Shown here in pieces: positions 14,239 through 16,064 of a DNA stretch of 16,064 nucleotides. Position 1 is the stretch's first letter, and every line of letters starts with the position of its first letter. Below the pieces are notes generated by a model. That model did no database searches. It was not told the DNA's origin and saw nothing but the letters and a program-made list of their open reading frames with translations. A program made the translations under genes and the position numbers. The DNA is from an uncultured Bacilli bacterium (lineage in GTDB: Bacteria > Bacillota_I > Bacilli_A > RF39 > UBA660), in contig CAKPLX010000026.1 of the NCBI GenBank assembly GCA_934167785.1, positions 1-16,064 of the forward strand, given 5' to 3'.

Positions 14239-14247
14239 CATAGAATA
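14239..14247 (+). promoter_or_regulatory. Possible sigma-K -10 element for the coat gene
   Basis: CATAGAATA (14239-14247) fits the late mother-cell sigma-K -10 consensus CATAnnnTA exactly. It lies 22 bases before ATG 14270, so the transcript would begin almost at the ribosome site AAAGGAGG (14255-14262), a common arrangement in coat genes. The expected AC-type -35 element about 16 bases upstream is not convincing (AAGTCC at 14219-14224). Confidence 0.45.
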
Positions 14248-14269
14248 AGGTAGAAAAGGAGGATTTTTT

Positions 14270-14608
14270 ATGTTTTGTAATGAAAATTTAGGACGTGATG
14301 ATTTGGATATCAATATTACTAATCAAAATGTTAATACAAATATGAATGACAATATGAATTATAATGAAGTTGGAAACTATGAGATGATGCCTATGCAACA
14401 AGGAAATGTGATGAGTCCAATTATTGAACCGGGAAGAGAAAGGATTGTTAATCGTACGTTTGTTCATGAGGTACCTCATGTATGTCCAATTAATACTAGA
14501 ATTATTAATAATCATATTTATCGACACACTTATCAACCAAGGTATACTTGTTGTGAGGAAAATGTTGTGACTCAACAGCAATGTGGATCTTGTTGTTGCT
14601 TCCACTAA
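14270..14608 (+). CDS. cotD: CotD-family spore coat protein
   Basis: 112 aa, small, Asn- and Cys-rich, without a signal peptide. Residues 1-50 are a low-complexity Asn/Met/Gln region (NITNQNVNTNMNDNMNYN). Residues about 56-92 match the core of CotD: RIVNRTFVHEVPHVCPINTR followed by IINNHIYRHTYQPRY, corresponding to the HHTF...VPHIHP...NHxxxxHxHYFP pattern of the Bacillus protein. The C-terminus is a cysteine cluster (C94, C95, C105, C108-C110). CotD is an inner-coat protein deposited by the mother cell around the forespore. Cysteines and tyrosines may be cross-linked. AAAGGAGG before ATG 14270 is strong. A sigma-K-type -10 (14239-14247) fits late sporulation expression. It is monocistronic with its own terminator. 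This is the only sporulation gene in the window and the main evidence that the organism forms spores. Confidence 0.78.
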   Translation: MFCNENLGRDDLDINITNQNVNTNMNDNMNYNEVGNYEMMPMQQGNVMSPIIEPGRERIVNRTFVHEVPHVCPINTRIINNHIYRHTYQPRYTCCEENVVTQQQCGSCCCFH

Positions 14609-14612
14609 ATTT

Positions 14613-14634
14613 GGAGACTTTGTCTCTTTTTTTT
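14613..14634 (+). terminator. Terminator of the coat protein gene
   Basis: GAGAC (14614-14618), loop TTT, GTCTC (14622-14626), then eight T (14627-14634). It is extended by one G-U pair on the outside and starts a few bases after the stop codon. Confidence 0.85.
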
Positions 14635-14663
14635 GAAATGAAATAAAAACTTTTTATTATGTC

Positions 14664-14685
14664 AATAACTTTGGAAAATGTCTCA
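14664..14685 (+). repeat. Left terminal inverted repeat
   Basis: 22 bp, exactly complementary to 15049-15070. An imperfect direct copy (AAAAACTTTTTATTATGTC, 14645-14663) precedes it. Confidence 0.9.
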
Positions 14686-14724
14686 AAAAAATTTAAACAT
14701 AAATGGGATTTTATTCTCGTTTTT

Positions 14725-14748
14725 TTAGATTTTAAATCTAACTTTTTT
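14725..14748 (+). terminator. Palindrome with T-tract inside the insertion element
   Basis: TTAGATTT and AAATCTAA flank a single T (14725-14741), followed by C and six T. It can fold as a 7-bp stem with a 3-nt loop and could stop plus-strand readthrough from the coat gene into the element. Confidence 0.45.
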
Positions 14749-14782
14749 GTAATTGGTCATTAAGCAAAATTATTTTATGTTA

Positions 14783-14828
14783 TGTCTGTCAAGGTTAAAA
14801 TGAATGCCTACGGCAATCTTGACAGGCA
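14783..14828. repeat. Long nested hairpin inside the insertion element
   Basis: TGTCTGTCAAGGTT (14783-14796) pairs along its full length with AATCTTGACAGGCA (14815-14828), using two G-U pairs. The 18-nt loop holds a second small stem, GCC-TAC-GGC (14806-14814). It lies just beyond the stop of the transposase remnant, in the element's 3' noncoding part. No U-tract follows, so it is more likely an element-specific structure than a terminator. Confidence 0.65.
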
Positions 14829-14880
14829 CTAATAAGTCCTTAATTTTTTGTAGTATTTATTTTTATTAATAGTTATGTAA

Positions 14881-15039
14881 TTATGCATATAAATGCTGCA
14901 ATTTTGCTCTTCGTTGTTGCTTTCTAAATTCATTAATTTTCTATGGATGTTGCATGCTTGGGACATGTTTTTTTTGCTTAGATTTAGTTACTTCTTTTTC
15001 ATTCATTCTTAATACAACCTTTCTCATTTTCCACTTCAT
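14881..15039 (-). pseudogene. Transposase remnant, internally deleted and with an in-frame stop
   Basis: Read on the minus strand from ATG 15039, a single frame runs 53 codons to TAA 14881 with one TAG at 14943-14941. The first part, MKWKMRKVVLRMNEKE, looks like the start of an insertion-sequence transposase. The later part, KKHVPSMQHP, the stop, and KINEFRKQQRAKLQHLYA, looks like a C-terminal tail; transposases often have HPW where the stop now lies, so TGG to TAG is plausible. The central catalytic region is missing, as expected for an internally deleted element. It begins 10 bases inside the right terminal repeat. The similarity is judged by eye, so the family is uncertain. It cannot encode an active transposase. 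Confidence 0.5.
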
Positions 15040-15048
15040 ATAATAACC

Positions 15049-15070
15049 TGAGACATTTTCCAAAGTTATT
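15049..15070 (-). repeat. Right terminal inverted repeat
   Basis: 22 bp, exactly complementary to 14664-14685. An imperfect direct copy follows at 15074-15095 with a 25-bp period. The transposase remnant begins 10 bases inside this repeat. Confidence 0.9.
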
Positions 15071-15126
15071 ACTTAAGACATTATCACAAGTTAATCATAA
15101 CAATTAATAAATAAGGGATAAGAAAT

Positions 15127-15155
15127 TTGACAAAATAATCTTTTTATGTTATCAT
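15127..15155 (+). promoter_or_regulatory. Strong promoter of the orphan gene at 15316
   Basis: A perfect TTGACA (15127-15132), 17-bp spacer, and TATCAT (15150-15155) with TG at 15147-15148 (extended -10). Transcription would start near 15162, leaving an unusually long leader of about 154 nt. Confidence 0.75.
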
Positions 15156-15235
15156 TTAACACGTAAATCTTTGAGAAGAATATGACTAATATGTATTATT
15201 AATAGTAAATTGTTATTACTGGAAGATTATTTTTC

Positions 15236-15276
15236 GCTAAAAATTTTTATAATGACAAATGATAAAAATTTATAGC
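15236..15276 (+). promoter_or_regulatory. Leader hairpin upstream of the orphan gene
   Basis: GCTAAAAATTTTTAT (15236-15250) and ATAAAAATTTATAGC (15262-15276) form a 15-bp stem with one mismatch and an 11-nt loop, 40 bases before the start codon. It lies inside the predicted 154-nt leader. There is no U-tract, so it may affect mRNA stability or bind a protein as DNA. Confidence 0.5.
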
Positions 15277-15315
15277 ATAAATTAAAGATAGAAATGAGAT
15301 TAAGGAGGTTTTTTT

Positions 15316-15753
15316 ATGAAATTATTTGATAGAGGAGAGTTAAAAAAAGAAAATTTTACATTAAATGAAGAAACAGAGGCATATGAGTTCGAATGTCCTG
15401 ATTTTAAATTGATAATTAGTAGTAATATTTATGGAGAGGACACAATTAACTATGCCATGAAAATTACCAATAAATATGTTAAAGAAAAAGATTTGATCTT
15501 AAATAAAATGTTAGATATCAAATTACGAGAATTTTATAAATTAAACTTTAATTATACAGATAATGATATCAAAGAAAAAATTGGAAAGCCACAAATTAAA
15601 ATAGATTTTAAAAAAGACGAAAATCATCCTCAATGGAATTTTGAGTACGCAGGTATAATTGAATTTTGTGAGAATAAACTAGATGAACATATAATTAGTA
15701 TAGAGTTTAAAGATGAATTAATTTTAAAAAATACTATTCATTTGAATGGCTAA
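15316..15753 (+). CDS. Small soluble protein of unknown function (possibly DUF2262/DUF6985-like)
   Basis: 145 aa with no signal peptide or membrane helix, rich in Lys, Glu, Asn and Ile. I do not recognise it with confidence. Predicted strand-rich parts are YEFECPDFKLIISSNIYGE (23-41) and WNFEYAGIIEFCENKLDEHIISIEF (107-131). A helical middle, INYAMKITNKYVKEKDLILNKMLDIKLREFY, lies between them. This strand-helix-strand plan with a final F/W...H.I.I segment recalls the DUF2262/DUF6985 group, some of which are immunity-like proteins found beside toxins, but the match is weak. It is flanked by an insertion element and tandem terminators, and it stands alone. AAGGAGG with ideal spacing before ATG 15316 and a near-consensus promoter suggest good expression. 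It uses ATC somewhat more often than neighbouring genes, a hint of separate origin. Confidence 0.7.
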   Translation: MKLFDRGELKKENFTLNEETEAYEFECPDFKLIISSNIYGEDTINYAMKITNKYVKEKDLILNKMLDIKLREFYKLNFNYTDNDIKEKIGKPQIKIDFKKDENHPQWNFEYAGIIEFCENKLDEHIISIEFKDELILKNTIHLNG

Positions 15754-15775
15754 ATGAGAAAAAGTTTATATCTAG

Positions 15776-15814
15776 CGAAAAGGGGCACATCTAAATATTT
15801 AGGTGTGCTTTTCG
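15776..15814 (+). terminator. Hairpin after the orphan gene, probable terminator
   Basis: A 12-bp arm GCACATCTAAAT (15785-15796) is directly followed by its complement ATTTAGGTGTGC (15797-15808, one G-U pair). Outer arms CGAAAA (15776-15781) and TTTTCG (15809-15814) pair across a GGG bulge. The U-tract is only four bases, so termination may be partial. Confidence 0.6.
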
Positions 15815-15844
15815 AAAAGAAAAAAAGTATTAGTATGAGAACGT

Positions 15845-15907
15845 AAGGAATTCTGTATAAATACGATCTTACTCACGATCGTCAAGAACTTTATAGGTTC
15901 CTTTTTT
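15845..15907 (+). terminator. Three-part long hairpin terminator
   Basis: Three nested stems share one axis: AAGGAA with TTCCTT (15845-15850/15898-15903), TATAAA with TTTATA (15856-15861/15890-15895), and ACGATC with GATCGT (15863-15868/15877-15882). Six T in a row (15902-15907) close it. The size is more than a simple terminator needs, and it could be the end of a small structured RNA, but no matching promoter is clear. Confidence 0.6.
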
Positions 15908-15953
15908 ATTTATAAGGAAAATACGATTTTTTGTGTATAACTAGTAGTTAATC

Positions 15954-15984
15954 AAATGGGTACAATTATTTTACACCCATTTTT
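15954..15984 (+). terminator. Additional hairpin terminator near the right edge
   Basis: AAATGGGT (15954-15961) pairs with ACCCATTT (15975-15982) across a 13-nt loop, ending in five T (15980-15984). It faces the possible minus-strand gene end at 16007 and may separate the two units. Confidence 0.6.
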
Positions 15985-16006
15985 AAGCATTTTTTAATAA
16001 GTATGA

Positions 16007-16063
16007 TTATTCGTGATTTAACCAATATTTTGATACTGTTTTAAATTTACCACATCTATTACA
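16007..16063 (-). CDS. Possible C-terminal end of a gene entering from the right (partial)
   Basis: On the minus strand, one frame is open from the window edge through 18 codons to TAA (16009-16007). It encodes CNRCGKFKTVSKYWLNHE. The CxxC spacing resembles a zinc-ribbon half, but a run this short could be chance. The remaining stretch from 15754 to here holds only hairpins and no other gene. Confidence 0.3.
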   Translation of the reverse strand, partial: CNRCGKFKTVSKYWLNHE

Positions 16064-16064
16064 G

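Larger units (their letters stand above)
14664..15070. mobile_element. Non-autonomous insertion element (MITE-like) with 22-bp perfect terminal inverted repeats
   Basis: The ends are a perfect 22-bp inverted repeat: 14664-14685 (starts AATAACTTTGG, ends ATGTCTCA) and 15049-15070 (starts TGAGACAT, ends AAAGTTATT). Outside each end lies a diverged second copy: about 14645-14663 on the left and about 15074-15095 on the right (TAAGACATTATCACAAGTTAAT, about 17 of 21 positions alike). The full element may thus span about 14645-15095. Repeated terminal binding sites of this kind are known for IS21-like elements, though I cannot assign a family. Inside is a collapsed transposase remnant on the minus strand (14881-15039) and a long hairpin (14783-14828). 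It interrupts the interval between the coat gene and the orphan gene at 15316. No clear target duplication is visible. Confidence 0.7.

Noticed and set aside
14288..14605. Open minus-strand frame of 105 codons
   Set aside because: It is antisense to the CotD-like gene. The low-complexity Ile/Ser/Asn content reflects the Asn-rich coat gene, and no start signals are seen.
14783..14828. Integron attC or CRISPR repeat
   Set aside because: The arms lack attC core sites (GTTRRRY/RYYYAAC in the right order), no integrase is present, and the unit occurs once without spacers.
15845..15907. T-box or other known riboswitch
   Set aside because: No T-box consensus (AGGGUGGNACCGCG) and no downstream biosynthetic or tRNA-synthetase gene. 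It is best read as a terminator or small-RNA end.

Overview
The window is AT-rich, chromosome-like DNA from a low-GC Bacillota (Firmicutes). Most protein genes have strong Shine-Dalgarno sites (GGAGG or GGTGA type), housekeeping promoters with TTGACA/TATAAT or extended TGnTATAAT elements, and hairpin-plus-U-tract terminators. A degenerate RNase J paralogue, a RodA/FtsW protein, Dtd, a lipobox lipoprotein and a CotD-like spore coat protein fit a Bacilli/Erysipelotrichia-type, probably spore-forming bacterium. The lineage is inference; no rRNA or marker gene is present to settle it.

Layout, left to right. 1-166: noncoding tail with the terminator of the first gene. 167-910 (-): FabG-like reductase. 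1042-2013 (+): cytoplasmic transglutaminase-like protein. 2111-3757 (+): RNase J-family protein with damaged metal ligands. 3846-4742 (+): acetyltransferase fused to a cytidine-deaminase-like domain. 4763-5629 (-): ZnuA/TroA-like lipoprotein. 5757-6398 and 6416-6970 (+): RNase III and a rhomboid protease, likely one transcript. 7019-8149 (-): RodA/FtsW. 8287-9510 (+): cysteine-rich surface-type protein. 9587-10045 and 10035-11090 (+): Dtd and an AI-2E/PerM transporter, overlapping by 11 bp. 11129-12031 (-): HExxH protein of unknown role. 12137-13417 and 13419-14192 (+): six-helix membrane protein with a cytosolic NlpC-like domain, tightly coupled to a methyltransferase. 14270-14608 (+): CotD-like coat protein. 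14609-15315: no intact gene, but a non-autonomous insertion element containing a collapsed transposase remnant. 15316-15753 (+): orphan small protein. 15754-16064: several hairpins/terminators and possibly the end of a minus-strand gene.

Most of the window is ordinary core chromosome in small transcription units. Three convergent gene pairs are each closed by one bidirectional hairpin that overlaps the stop codon of the minus-strand gene. RNA metabolism is represented by RNase J-like, RNase III and Dtd; the envelope by RodA, rhomboid, the lipoprotein and the surface protein.

The least explained items are the GNAT-CDA fusion with a substituted zinc ligand, the ligand-poor ZnuA-like lipoprotein, the membrane/NlpC-like plus methyltransferase pair, and the 14.6-15.1 kb element. 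I did not find a CRISPR array, tRNA, rRNA or complete transposase, and I see no convincing new multi-gene system. The strongest candidate for one is the 12137-14192 gene pair.
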